Positions 8,201-14,437 of a stretch of DNA of 14,471 bases are shown here, piece by piece. The stretch is from JBAVQS01 sp049694275. Its GTDB lineage: Bacteria > Chloroflexota > Anaerolineae > UBA4142 > SHND01. The position numbers and the translations under genes were made by a program. The notes below the pieces were generated by a model. That model saw only the letters and a list, made by a program, of their open reading frames with translations. It was not told where the DNA came from and made no database searches. The stretch is taken from assembly GCA_049694275.1 (NCBI GenBank), contig JBAVQS010000202.1, positions 1 to 14,471 on the forward strand. The letters are read 5' to 3'. The first letter of the stretch is position 1, and the number at the start of each line of letters is the position of its first letter.

Positions 8201-8501
8201 CATTCGGGTCGATCAGCTCATAGAGAACGGTCTGGCCGGTGCGGTCATAGATCTTGGTGGTCTTGAATTGTTGCGAGGTCTGACGATTGAGGGCCCCGAT
8301 GTCGAGCTGGGCTGCAACACTGTTATAATAAGAGAATCCGAGCGCGACGGCGCCCAGGATCGAGGCGACAACAACGGCGAGAGCGCCAAAAAAGCTCAAG
8401 CCAAAAAAGCCGAAGATAAACTGAGGGAGATTGGTCTTGTTATGTTTTTCGGTGCGAATGCGGCGACGCCGCAGATAGATCGGACGAGAACCCACGCGCA
8501 T
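5289..8501 (-). CDS. Class A (bifunctional) penicillin-binding protein with C-terminal Ig-like domains
   Basis: This 1070-residue enzyme polymerises lipid II (glycosyltransferase family 51) and cross-links peptidoglycan (transpeptidase). It starts with an Arg-rich cytoplasmic tail and a membrane helix (28-60). The glycosyltransferase shows Glu124 in ALEDKTFW and QGASTLTQQ (153-161). The transpeptidase shows SSFK (401-404, nucleophile Ser401), SFN (465-467) and KTG (610-612). A CATSGLLPTPEC segment (684-695) follows, then two Ig-like regions (about 778-869 and 871-1024) and a short terminal segment containing a hydrophobic stretch. It is longer than the usual 700-850 residues because of that tail. 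The frame opens with a GTG at 8564, but that lies in the promoter; the ATG at 8501 is preceded by AGGAG at a tight spacing, and a GTG two codons later is also possible. It diverges from thpR. Confidence 0.95.
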   Translation of the reverse strand: MRVGSRPIYLRRRRIRTEKHNKTNLPQFIFGFFGLSFFGALAVVVASILGAVALGFSYYNSVAAQLDIGALNRQTSQQFKTTKIYDRTGQTVLYELIDPNGGDRTIVPLARMPDTMKNATIALEDKTFWTNEGVDYVGLGRAALNMLRNQPLQGASTLTQQLVKKVLIPQRETDSRTNVDLKLKEIIWARELTNHYSKQQILEWYLNTVYYGNFAYGVEAASEAYFGKHVSEIDISEAATLAAIPEYPALNPIDNPDLAKQRRDITLDRMVIEGYITDRQAQQAKNEKIVIVQKQFDIKAPHFVFYVRKYLEDKYGPDIVNKGGLKVYTTLDYDMQQTAEQIARDQVTNLTKDKRNVTNASVVVIRPGTGEIMAMVGSVDYFNRAIDGQVNIATSARQPGSSFKMFSYLTAFSKGGLDGQPISPGTAVYDVRTAFDDPPNPPYVPENYDRKYHGPVRLRVALASSFNIPAVKVLNAAGIRNTLDMAHALGITTLNNDHYGLALTLGGGEVYLLDMTYAYSVLANGGIMAGQPVLPAQYQTGMRKLNPVSVLKVVDADGKTLEEYTKPQVDQIVTPQQSYLITDVLSDNNARAPGFGVNSVLKLTRPAAVKTGTTSAWRDNWTIGYTPDYAVGVWVGNSDNSEMEHISGITGAAPIWHDLMEHIHQNVPVHPFVEPPGMSHVDVCATSGLLPTPECPQVVKELFIKGKEPKQRDNIWQTFRIFRPNGKLATAFDPPDQVDTKVFPVYPPEAQDWVKQTNQPQAPTDFDTTYAASTAGGDLAILSPAPYSYIHGAVNIVGNAKISDLKEWQVAVGAGLDPTQWQSIGGGSGPVDNGTLATWNTTDNGLYTIQLTAVDHGGGPHTSTAQVTMDNKPPTVSLINPWDDKQYLLEDDEWVSIDADARDNLSMGKVDFFLDQLQIGTSKVAPFSFKWNITMSDPLSATLSSAATIPYTYASTDDQSKTITTTVSTPVTRKGARAIVTFPNGFGAIRDTGGYTETHTVMVKAYDAAGNMTASKAVRFLVSHRPPKNIQPQSSLIPLLGWARPQDVFFSLLGVASWWKKDNSGFLAYN

Positions 8502-8554
8502 TACTCCTATGCTCCGGGCTGGCAATCGAGCGGAGATCCCAGACGAGCGGCCAG

Positions 8555-8583
8555 AGTTTACCACCGATTAGCGAAATAGTCGA
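8555..8583 (-). promoter_or_regulatory. Promoter candidate for the PBP gene
   Basis: On the minus strand TCGACT (8578-8583) and TAAACT (8555-8560) are 17 bases apart, each matching four of six consensus bases, and TGG before the -10 gives an extended -10. The 10-mer covering the -10 is identical to one in the mvaD promoter candidate. Transcription would start near 8548, which excludes the upstream GTG as the translation start. Confidence 0.4.
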
Positions 8584-8597
8584 ATGGCCGGCCATTC
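8582..8597. promoter_or_regulatory. 16-bp perfect palindrome, candidate operator
   Basis: GAATGGCCGGCCATTC is a perfect palindrome with no spacer, in the divergent region between the PBP and thpR genes. It abuts the -35 of the PBP promoter candidate and lies 36 bp before the thpR start, a good position for a dimeric regulator controlling one or both genes. No regulator gene is adjacent, so the binding protein is unknown. Confidence 0.45.
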
Positions 8598-8633
8598 AAA
8601 GGGCGCAATACTCGGGATATCGTGGAGACGACC

Positions 8634-9224
8634 ATGGAAGAGATCAGAACTTTTATCGCGGTTGAACTGAGCGACAACGTCAAACAGGCGCTGCGGGAGG
8701 CGCAAAAGCAGCTCAAGAACGCGCCGGGGGCGTCCGCCGTGCGGTGGGTTGCGCCCGAGAACATGCACCTGACGCTCAAATTCCTGGGCAACGTGTCGCG
8801 AACGCGGATCGACGAATTGGCTGGCGCGCTGACAGAGGCAGTTGTTGGGACCGCGCCCTTTGTACTGACGGCCGAGGGGCTGGGATGTTTCCCCAACATA
8901 CGGCGACCGAACGTGGTCTGGGTGGGGTTGGCGGGGGACGTGACACGCCTCGTGGCCCTGGCCGGGCGGATTGAGGATGCACTCGCAGGCCGAGGGATCG
9001 CACGCGAGGACAGACCCTTTTCGCCACATCTCACCCTGGGCCGCGTCAATCACGACGCTCACCCGTCAGATCGCGCCGCGCTGGGCGATGCGATTCAGAA
9101 ATTTCCGCGCGCCCTATATGGGACAACGCCGGTCGCGGCCGTGCACCTGGTCCAGAGCGATCTGACACCCAGTGGATCGGTATATACGATCCTGCGAACC
9201 GCACAACTCCGTGACCAATCTTGA
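8634..9224 (+). CDS. thpR: RNA 2',3'-cyclic phosphodiesterase (2'-5' RNA ligase family)
   Basis: This 196-residue protein belongs to the 2H phosphoesterase superfamily. Members open 2',3'-cyclic phosphate RNA ends to 2'-phosphates and, in vitro, can ligate tRNA halves through 2'-5' bonds. The two HxTx catalytic motifs are seen at His45/Thr47 (HLTLKF) and His132/Thr134 (HLTLGR), and the N-terminal RTFIAVEL is the typical first strand. The length is usual for bacterial ThpR. The frame begins with a GTG at 8622, but GGAG at 8624-8627 is placed 6 bases before the ATG at 8634, so I use that start. It is the only plus-strand gene in the left and central part of the window, divergent from the PBP gene and convergent, with a 10-bp gap, with the zinc-ribbon gene. 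It probably works in RNA repair or processing. Confidence 0.93.
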   Translation: MEEIRTFIAVELSDNVKQALREAQKQLKNAPGASAVRWVAPENMHLTLKFLGNVSRTRIDELAGALTEAVVGTAPFVLTAEGLGCFPNIRRPNVVWVGLAGDVTRLVALAGRIEDALAGRGIAREDRPFSPHLTLGRVNHDAHPSDRAALGDAIQKFPRALYGTTPVAAVHLVQSDLTPSGSVYTILRTAQLRDQS

Positions 9225-9234
9225 TACGACACAG

Positions 9235-10104
9235 TTAGTACCAGTAAAAGGTCCACTCGGGGCTAGGCGCTCCCAGGTGAAGCGTGGGGGCTGAACAGGT
9301 CGAAGGGAGCGCGACATTCGTTTCGGCGATGTTGACGTGCCAGTGAAACGTGCGGTCAAGCTGCCAGGAATCATCATAATAAGAAGATGGCAACAGGATG
9401 CTGTTTGATTGCCCCCAGCCACACCAGCTTGCAAACTGATTGTTCCGATCTTTGAAATCGACCTGGATGCGGAACCAGTCATGCTCGCGCAACGGCGCCA
9501 TACCATGAAAAGAGAGAGCAATCCGTTTATGCGGACCATAGACCGGCTGGCCGTCGGCCGGGCTCTCCAAAACCGGCGCCGGCAGGGATGGCGCGGCAAG
9601 GGTCGGGAATAAGGGCGGCACGACGGGCGACGGGCCGAGCGTCGCGGTGGCCGTTGGTGTTGGCGCGAGAGTAGGCGCCCGGGTATCGGTCGGCGATGGA
9701 CGCGGGGTATCGGTTTCTGTCGCCGGCGCGGGTATGGTTTCAGTCGGGGTTGCTGTAATGATCACCACGATTGGCGTATGGGTGACAGTTGCAGTCGGCT
9801 TGGGAGCAGTCGATAGAGCCAGCGATTGGACCCAGACGGGCCGATTGACCCCCACATAGATCACGAGGGCCAGCAAGGCGAGCCCCAGGCCATAGACCAG
9901 GAGAACAGGACGCCAGTAGAAACGCCGGGGATCGTGATCACAATGCGGGCAGGTGAGCGCATTTGCCGGAATGCGCCGGCCGCAATAGCTGCAACGAATG
10001 CGAAGGATGTGAAGCGGTTGTTCGGCGCCACATGCAGGACAGATGCGGACGCGCGGGGATAGACGCTTGGCGCATTTCGGGCAACGCACACTGATTGCGC
10101 TCAT
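9235..10104 (-). CDS. Double zinc-ribbon transmembrane protein with extracytoplasmic beta domain
   Basis: This 289-residue protein has three parts. The N-terminus holds two zinc ribbons with Cys pairs 8/11 and 22/25 (CPKC, CPAC) and 38/41 and 52/55 (CSYC, CPHC). A single membrane helix spans about 67-87. A Thr/Pro-rich linker (about 99-175) leads to a C-terminal beta-rich domain of about 110 residues with several Trp residues (WCGW, HWHV, WTFYWY) and two Cys. The topology is probably cytoplasmic zinc ribbons and an external Ig/Fn3-like domain. This architecture is frequent in Chloroflexota but without known function. The frame extends upstream to a GTG, but that lies inside the rseP terminator; the ATG at 10104 begins just before the first zinc ribbon. 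No clear ribosome-binding site is visible. It follows rseP and may depend on read-through or its own unseen promoter. Confidence 0.82.
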   Translation of the reverse strand: MSAISVRCPKCAKRLSPRVRICPACGAEQPLHILRIRCSYCGRRIPANALTCPHCDHDPRRFYWRPVLLVYGLGLALLALVIYVGVNRPVWVQSLALSTAPKPTATVTHTPIVVIITATPTETIPAPATETDTPRPSPTDTRAPTLAPTPTATATLGPSPVVPPLFPTLAAPSLPAPVLESPADGQPVYGPHKRIALSFHGMAPLREHDWFRIQVDFKDRNNQFASWCGWGQSNSILLPSSYYDDSWQLDRTFHWHVNIAETNVALPSTCSAPTLHLGAPSPEWTFYWY

Positions 10105-10120
10105 GCCCGCATTGTAAACG

Positions 10121-10153
10121 AAAAAGGGGCGGGACACAAATGTCCCGCCCCTT
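10121..10153 (-). terminator. Rho-independent terminator of rseP
   Basis: GGGGCGGGACA (10126-10136) and TGTCCCGCCCC (10141-10151) form a perfect 11-bp GC-rich stem with a CAAA loop, extendable by two A-T pairs. On the minus strand the stem is followed by TTTTT, as expected for an intrinsic terminator. It lies just past the rseP stop codon and overlaps the upstream extension of the zinc-ribbon frame. Confidence 0.9.
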
Positions 10154-10163
10154 CAATATCCCG

Positions 10164-11732
10164 TTACGGCGAAAAGGCAGATTTGCCGGACAAAAGGTGT
10201 TGCACATCCCCATAAGAAACAAAGAGGATGAACACAATCAGGACAACAAACCCGATGAGATGAACGATCCCTTCGACGCGCGCATCCACTTTGCGCCCGC
10301 CGCGGAGCACTTCCAGGATGACAAAGGCAAGCCTTCCACCGTCCAGCCCTGGGAAGGGGAGGAGATTGAGAATCGCCAGGTTTAGACCAAGGTTCGCAAA
10401 AAGTGATACGATAAAGGGCAAACCGCCGATTGGGGTCCCCTCCTGGACTGCCTGATAGATGCGAATCGGCCCCCCCACTCCGGTATCCGTTCCATGGGCA
10501 ATTCCATTCGCAATACCGACAAAGGCGCGCGGCAGAAGGCTTACGGCAAAAGCCATCTGGCTACCCGCTTCGCTTGCAGCTTGCGGGAGGTTCAAATAAG
10601 GAGCAAGAGTCAACCCGAGAGTAGCTTGCTGGGAATCCACATGCTCCGGGATTTTGACCTTGAGGGTTATAGGGCGGCTATCGCGCACGACGACGACCGG
10701 CAAAATAGTCGGCACAAGCGAGTTCGCCTGGATATATTTGGCTAACTCGTCGATGGTCGGCTGGTGCAGGAAAAAGGTATTGCCCGGCGCATACAGTTCA
10801 AAAGCGCCCACGCGCGCCAGGCCGTCGCCGGGCTTGATGCCAATCTGTTCGGCGAGCGATCCCGGCGCGACCGCTGTGACCGGTTGGCCAATCGCCTGGT
10901 TAATCTGAACCCCCAGTAAACAGCTACCGTCTGACTGCGCCTGCGGCGCAATGGTTAACGTGAGGTTCTGCAACCCACCTTTCGGGTCGGGGCGCTGGAC
11001 GCCAACCTGTACCGGCTTGCCGCAGTTCGCCTTGAGCTGGTCGAGCATCGCGGGGCGATTGTCCTGAATATTGACCCCATTGACTGAGACGATCGTATCG
11101 CCAGCCTGAACGCCCGCCTGGGCGGCCGGCATATCCGTTTGTGCGGCAAGAACCTGCGTCGTCGCGCCGACAACGGGGTGCGGCAGCCCCATCGTAAGCG
11201 CAAGGAAAGTGAGGTACGCCAGGATGAAATTCATGGTCACGCCGGCGACCAGAACAATCGTGCGCTGCCATGCCGGCTTGGCCGCGAGGGCATTGGGCGC
11301 AGTGGGATCATCTTCGCCGCTCATTCGCACGAATCCGCCGATGGGAAGCGCATTCAGAGTGAAAATGGTGCCGTGGTCGACATTCTGGACCCGGCTGGCA
11401 AAGCTTTCGACCGCCTCGTCGGCCGGAATCAAGTCGAGCCCGGTCAAGACCTTGCGGTTTTCGCCAGACTCGGTCTTGTAGCGAACGTAATCGCCCGCTT
11501 TCAGTTCTTCCGGCAGTTTGAAATTACGCGGAACAGCGATCCTTTCCCCTTGAATTTCAATCCATCCCCCCATCCGCCAAAAGACAAAGAGGCGCGGCGG
11601 GAGACCAATGCCAAATTCGGGCGCTTCAACGCCAAAGCGCTTGGCGGTGGCGAAATGGCCAAACTCGTGGACCACTACCAGAATACCGAGGATCAATATA
11701 AAGAGAACAGCCGATGTCAAAATGGACAACAT
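10164..11732 (-). CDS. rseP: Site-2 protease / RIP metalloprotease RseP family
   Basis: This 522-residue membrane metalloprotease cleaves substrates inside the membrane, typically anti-sigma factors or leftover signal peptides. The zinc motif HEFGH is at 22-26 in the first helix, and the second zinc-ligand motif, LDG, is at 463-465 (LLPFPGLDGGRL). PIGGFVRMSGED (130-141) is the membrane-reentrant loop. Two PDZ-like domains are visible at about 190-265 (GVQAGDTIVSVNG) and 285-360 (IGIKPGDGLARVG). About 75 extra residues separate the active-site helix from the GGFVRM loop compared with E. coli RseP. The frame opens at a GTG seven codons upstream, but its AAAGGA belongs to the leader; the ATG at 11732 starts directly at the helix. 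It is 71 bp downstream of the mevalonate decarboxylase gene, with an extended -10 promoter between them and a strong terminator after it. Confidence 0.95.
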   Translation of the reverse strand: MLSILTSAVLFILILGILVVVHEFGHFATAKRFGVEAPEFGIGLPPRLFVFWRMGGWIEIQGERIAVPRNFKLPEELKAGDYVRYKTESGENRKVLTGLDLIPADEAVESFASRVQNVDHGTIFTLNALPIGGFVRMSGEDDPTAPNALAAKPAWQRTIVLVAGVTMNFILAYLTFLALTMGLPHPVVGATTQVLAAQTDMPAAQAGVQAGDTIVSVNGVNIQDNRPAMLDQLKANCGKPVQVGVQRPDPKGGLQNLTLTIAPQAQSDGSCLLGVQINQAIGQPVTAVAPGSLAEQIGIKPGDGLARVGAFELYAPGNTFFLHQPTIDELAKYIQANSLVPTILPVVVVRDSRPITLKVKIPEHVDSQQATLGLTLAPYLNLPQAASEAGSQMAFAVSLLPRAFVGIANGIAHGTDTGVGGPIRIYQAVQEGTPIGGLPFIVSLFANLGLNLAILNLLPFPGLDGGRLAFVILEVLRGGRKVDARVEGIVHLIGFVVLIVFILFVSYGDVQHLLSGKSAFSP

Positions 11733-11776
11733 GAATCTAGGATTTCCTTTCACCCCATACGGCGAAGTGGACTCTT

Positions 11777-11785
11777 ATTATATCA
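11777..11785 (-). promoter_or_regulatory. Extended -10 promoter candidate for rseP
   Basis: On the minus strand TGATATAAT contains a perfect TATAAT (11777-11782) preceded by TGn, a full extended -10. The expected start point is near 11770, giving a leader of about 38 bases. The -35 position falls on the end of the mevalonate decarboxylase gene and is poor, as is usual for extended -10 promoters. rseP can therefore be expressed on its own. Confidence 0.6.
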
Positions 11786-11803
11786 CGTGGGGACATGTTC
11801 GCC

Positions 11804-12793
11804 CTAGAAAAGGTGATTCTCGACGACATGCGCCGGACCACCAGCGCCGCTCACAATCACCTGCTGGACCCCCTCCAGCGAGCGCACGTTATTTGCGACA
11901 ACCTCGGCATCTTTGCCTTCGCAGATGAGATGCACATTGGGTCCCGCATCCAGCGTGAAATAGACCGGCAGCCCCTGCTCACGCCAGGCCCGCGCAGCCT
12001 CTATGACGCGAACCATCTCGGGCGACCAGTAATAGACGGGCGGGTGCGAGGTCATGGCGATGACGTGAAGCTCGGTCGCCTCTGCCTCAATATCCGGCCC
12101 GAGCGCGGCGAGATCGCGAGAGAGAATGGCGCGCTTGGCGCGATGAAAGCGCCCGGGGAGGCGGCTGATGCGCTCGCCCATAAAGGGGCTGGTGGTCGCC
12201 ACCAGATGACCTTCGGATGAGCCCACCCGCTTGGGTTTGTCCGTCACAATCACAACCACATCGCGCAGATCCCAGTAATCGGCGGGGGCAATCGAACGGG
12301 CAAACGACGTCGCACTCGACATGGAGGCGATCCACTCGACAAAGCCGCCGGGAATCGACCGACAGGCCGAGCCCGAGCCGTGCCGTGCCAGGACAGAGAG
12401 CGCAATCTCACTCAATTCAAGACCGGCGGCGCGGGTTGCCGCTAGCGAAAGCGCCGCAAAACCGGCGGCGCTTGAAGCGAGCCCCGTACTGGCAGGGAAA
12501 TTCAACCGCGAGGCGACCCGGGCGTGCGCAGTGATTTTGGCCTCGGCGCGAACCCGGTCGAGTTGAGCGCTGATCCGGTTGCGGGCCGTATCCGCGACCT
12601 CCATATCGTTGATCGAAATCTTGTCTTCACCCAAGAGGTCGTCAAACTGGACCGTCGTTTCCGCCGTCAACGCCTCCAGATTCATCGACAGGGAATCATT
12701 CAAGGGCAGGCGCAACGCTTGGTCCCGGTTGCCCCAGTATTTGATGAACGCAATATTGGAATAGCTTTTTGCAGTTGCTTTTCGGTTTGCCAT
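11804..12793 (-). CDS. mvaD: Diphosphomevalonate decarboxylase family protein (GHMP kinase fold)
   Basis: This 329-residue cytoplasmic enzyme belongs to the family that phosphorylates and decarboxylates (5-diphospho)mevalonate to isopentenyl diphosphate. The three residues tied to catalysis are all present: Lys18 (NIAFIKYWGNRD), Arg145 (SGSACRSI) and Asp282 (TLDAGPNVHL). The GHMP ATP-binding motif is PASTGLASSAAG (100-111). The length is normal. ATG codons at 12802 and 12793 are three codons apart; GAGG lies close to the first and somewhat far from the second, so the exact start is uncertain by three residues. In Roseiflexus a close relative has been shown to act on phosphomevalonate rather than diphosphomevalonate, so the substrate here is open. 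It lies upstream of rseP on the same strand and diverges from the toxin-antitoxin pair. Confidence 0.92.
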   Translation of the reverse strand: MANRKATAKSYSNIAFIKYWGNRDQALRLPLNDSLSMNLEALTAETTVQFDDLLGEDKISINDMEVADTARNRISAQLDRVRAEAKITAHARVASRLNFPASTGLASSAAGFAALSLAATRAAGLELSEIALSVLARHGSGSACRSIPGGFVEWIASMSSATSFARSIAPADYWDLRDVVVIVTDKPKRVGSSEGHLVATTSPFMGERISRLPGRFHRAKRAILSRDLAALGPDIEAEATELHVIAMTSHPPVYYWSPEMVRVIEAARAWREQGLPVYFTLDAGPNVHLICEGKDAEVVANNVRSLEGVQQVIVSGAGGPAHVVENHLF

Positions 12794-12831
12794 AGTAATC
12801 ATCTACCTCGTTGTATTCAGATTCTAGGGAT

Positions 12832-12859
12832 AGTTTACCACGCGCGGGCGGAAGGTCAA
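12832..12859 (-). promoter_or_regulatory. Promoter candidate for mvaD
   Basis: On the minus strand TTGACC (12854-12859, five of six consensus) and TAAACT (12832-12837, four of six, preceded by TGG) are 16 bases apart. The predicted leader is about 30 bases and includes GAGG. The 10-mer across the -10 is the same as that in the PBP promoter candidate. Confidence 0.5.
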
Positions 12860-12890
12860 ATAGGGAAAAGGAGGTTTTGCTTAACACTGT

Positions 12891-12919
12891 TTGACGTTAG
12901 AATACACAGGGAATATACT
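12891..12919 (+). promoter_or_regulatory. Strong sigma-70-type promoter of the toxin-antitoxin operon
   Basis: TTGACG (12891-12896) and TATACT (12914-12919) are separated by exactly 17 bases, each matching five of six consensus positions. Transcription would start near 12926, about 30 bases before the antitoxin ATG. This is the best-matching promoter in the window. No clear autoregulatory palindrome was identified, only a short imperfect CTGT/ACAG pair around the -35. Confidence 0.7.
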
Positions 12920-12955
12920 ATCGATGATTGCGACGGCTTTCGGAGGAAAGTTCAC

Positions 12956-13210
12956 ATGATAAATCAGATTATTCTAAATCTTCCCAGCGAAACGCTATTA
13001 GCTCTAAAGGTTGGACCGGAAACGGCAGGCGATGAAGTGCGGATGGCTGCGGCAGTCAAGTTTTTCGAGCTAGGGCGATTATCATCGGGCGCAGCCGCAC
13101 AATTAGCGGGAGTGCCGCGCACCGTTTTTCTCTCGCGCCTGGCGGATTACGGCGTGGACACGTTCAAACTGACGGAAGAGGAATTGGCAAAGGAGACGCG
13201 GATTGGCTGA
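12956..13210 (+). CDS. UPF0175 family antitoxin
   Basis: This 84-residue protein matches the UPF0175 (COG2886) family of small helix-turn-helix proteins that usually precede DUF3368 PIN-like toxins. Recognisable are the N-terminal strand IILNLPSETL, the segment DEVRMAAAVKFFELGRLSSGAAAQLAGVPRTVFLSRLADYGV (27-68) containing the helix-turn-helix, and the charged tail. It should neutralise the downstream toxin and possibly repress its own promoter by binding DNA. The ATG at 12956 is 9 bases after GGAGG. A longer open frame from 12524 runs through the mvaD gene on the opposite strand and is not real. Its last 8 bases overlap the toxin start, so the two are translationally coupled. Base composition is lower in GC than the genes to its left. 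Confidence 0.9.
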   Translation: MINQIILNLPSETLLALKVGPETAGDEVRMAAAVKFFELGRLSSGAAAQLAGVPRTVFLSRLADYGVDTFKLTEEELAKETRIG

Positions 13211-13688
13211 GGTGATTTGCAACACCTCCCCACTGCAATATCTCCATCAATTGGGATTGCTTCATCTCTTGCCAGCACTGGTTGAGCAGGTAATTGTCCC
13301 TCCAGCAGTGGTAGACGAACTCGAGGTAGGACGAGCAGCGGGAGTCAATTTGCCAGATATCACCATTTTAGATTGGGTCGTGATTCGACGTCCAGTGGGC
13401 GAAGTGGCCTTACCGCTTATTGCTGATCTTGGCCCCGGCGAAACCGAAGTGCTGATGCTCGCGTTGGAATTACGCGATTCAATTGTCATCTTGGATGATG
13501 GATTGGCACGACAGGTCGCCGAGACACGTGGAATTCGCTACACTGGTACGCTGGGGATTCTACTAGATGCGAAGCGCAAAGGTCTTGTCCCAAGAATTGC
13601 TATCCTATTGGATCAACTTCAATCCCTGCGGTTTCGGCTTGCGCCGCAAACGCGAGCGGCAATTCTGAAGTTGGCTAACGAGGCGTGA
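13203..13688 (+). CDS. DUF3368 PIN-like toxin
   Basis: This 161-residue protein belongs to DUF3368 (COG2405), PIN-domain-like proteins that are the presumed ribonuclease toxins of UPF0175 pairs. Visible are the first strand with NTSPLQYLHQLGLLHLLP (7-24), VPPAVVDELEVGRAAG (32-47) with acidic Glu39, LGPGETEVLMLALEL (76-90) with Glu80 and Glu82, and VILDDGLARQVAE (95-107) with Asp98/Asp99. The first acidic position is Asn7, as in many DUF3368 members, rather than the Asp of canonical PIN nucleases. Length is typical and the protein looks complete. It starts with TTG at 13203: AGGAG (13191-13195) is 7 bases upstream, and the next in-frame start, GTG 13212, would be too far from it. The start overlaps the antitoxin stop by 8 bp. 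Confidence 0.9.
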   Translation: MAEVICNTSPLQYLHQLGLLHLLPALVEQVIVPPAVVDELEVGRAAGVNLPDITILDWVVIRRPVGEVALPLIADLGPGETEVLMLALELRDSIVILDDGLARQVAETRGIRYTGTLGILLDAKRKGLVPRIAILLDQLQSLRFRLAPQTRAAILKLANEA

Positions 13689-13759
13689 CTTAACATAGAC
13701 CGGTCAAAGAATTCAAAGGCCCTCGCCATCAGTTTACGCTCTGCACGTAGAGATTAGCC

Positions 13760-14371
13760 ATGGATAACAAATCTTCGCAATCCTCAAAGGGCGGTTGTCA
13801 AATTAGTCAATTGACACGCAGAAATCTCTTGGATAAGCTTGGCATTCTAGGCCGGTTTTCCCATCAGCAGTTCTGGGGCCGTCTCGAAATGATCACCTTT
13901 TTGAAACGCATATGGCCACTAGAACAAATGCCATCTACGGATTCTCGATTTGAAACTGCTGAGGGCGATATCTGGCAACACATGGTAAATAATGATGATT
14001 GGGATTTGGACTATTTATTTGACTATTTGGGATTAACAGGCGGAAATGACGACGAGTTTTTGCGTTTCTTGGAAGAGGTCACTCATCCAGTAGTGAGGCT
14101 TCCACCAGAACAAGACGAATTCGTGGCATTTATTAACAAGCACCTGACTAAAGATGGCTTTGAATTACAGCCGCGCGATCAAATTTCTGGATATCCGATA
14201 TATCGCGGGGTAAAGCTCGGCTCGTCTGGAGTAGCACAGAACGTTAAGAATCTAATCTTTGCAGCAGATGGACCCAAACCCGAAATAGTTCTAGATGACT
14301 CTATCAGCAACAATATTCGGGTGGTTAAGAACAAAGAGCATTGCCTGATTCACTTACAAATTTCGGTTTAA
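13760..14371 (+). CDS. AbiJ-NTD3 domain protein, apparently truncated abortive-infection protein
   Basis: This 203-residue protein resembles proteins with the AbiJ N-terminal domain 3, found at the front of abortive-infection effectors. Matching landmarks are ISQLTRRNLLDKL (15-27), PSTDSRFETAEGDIWQHMVNNDDWD (about 58-82), DEFLRFLEEVTHPVVR (97-112), the FINKHLTKDGFEL segment (123-135) and ISGYPIYRG (141-149). The next part, NLIFAADGPKPEIVLDDSISNNIRVVKN, is seen in longer homologues that go on to a C-terminal nuclease-like or other effector domain. Here the frame stops at 14369 shortly after EHCLIHL, so the effector seems to be missing. The ATG at 13760 has only a weak GAG-containing site. The gene is clearly AT-richer than the left part of the window and lies 71 bp after the toxin, suggesting a transferred defence cluster. 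It may be a remnant or an intact short form. Confidence 0.7.
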   Translation: MDNKSSQSSKGGCQISQLTRRNLLDKLGILGRFSHQQFWGRLEMITFLKRIWPLEQMPSTDSRFETAEGDIWQHMVNNDDWDLDYLFDYLGLTGGNDDEFLRFLEEVTHPVVRLPPEQDEFVAFINKHLTKDGFELQPRDQISGYPIYRGVKLGSSGVAQNVKNLIFAADGPKPEIVLDDSISNNIRVVKNKEHCLIHLQISV

Positions 14372-14437
14372 CCTGATTTTGTGATTGGCTTGAGCTTGAA
14401 TGGCAACAAGCGCGCTTTGAACGGGGGTAATCGATCA

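Noticed and set aside
6771..8579. A 602-codon open frame on the plus strand
   Set aside because: It is fully antisense to the PBP gene, whose motifs are all intact, and its translation shows no family features; it is a shadow of GC-rich codon use.
10105..10137. Upstream GTG start for the zinc-ribbon gene
   Set aside because: These codons lie in the rseP terminator hairpin and have no ribosome-binding site.
12524..12955. Long N-terminal extension of the antitoxin frame
   Set aside because: It is antisense to mvaD. The promoter at 12891-12919 and GGAGG before the ATG at 12956 place the real start there.
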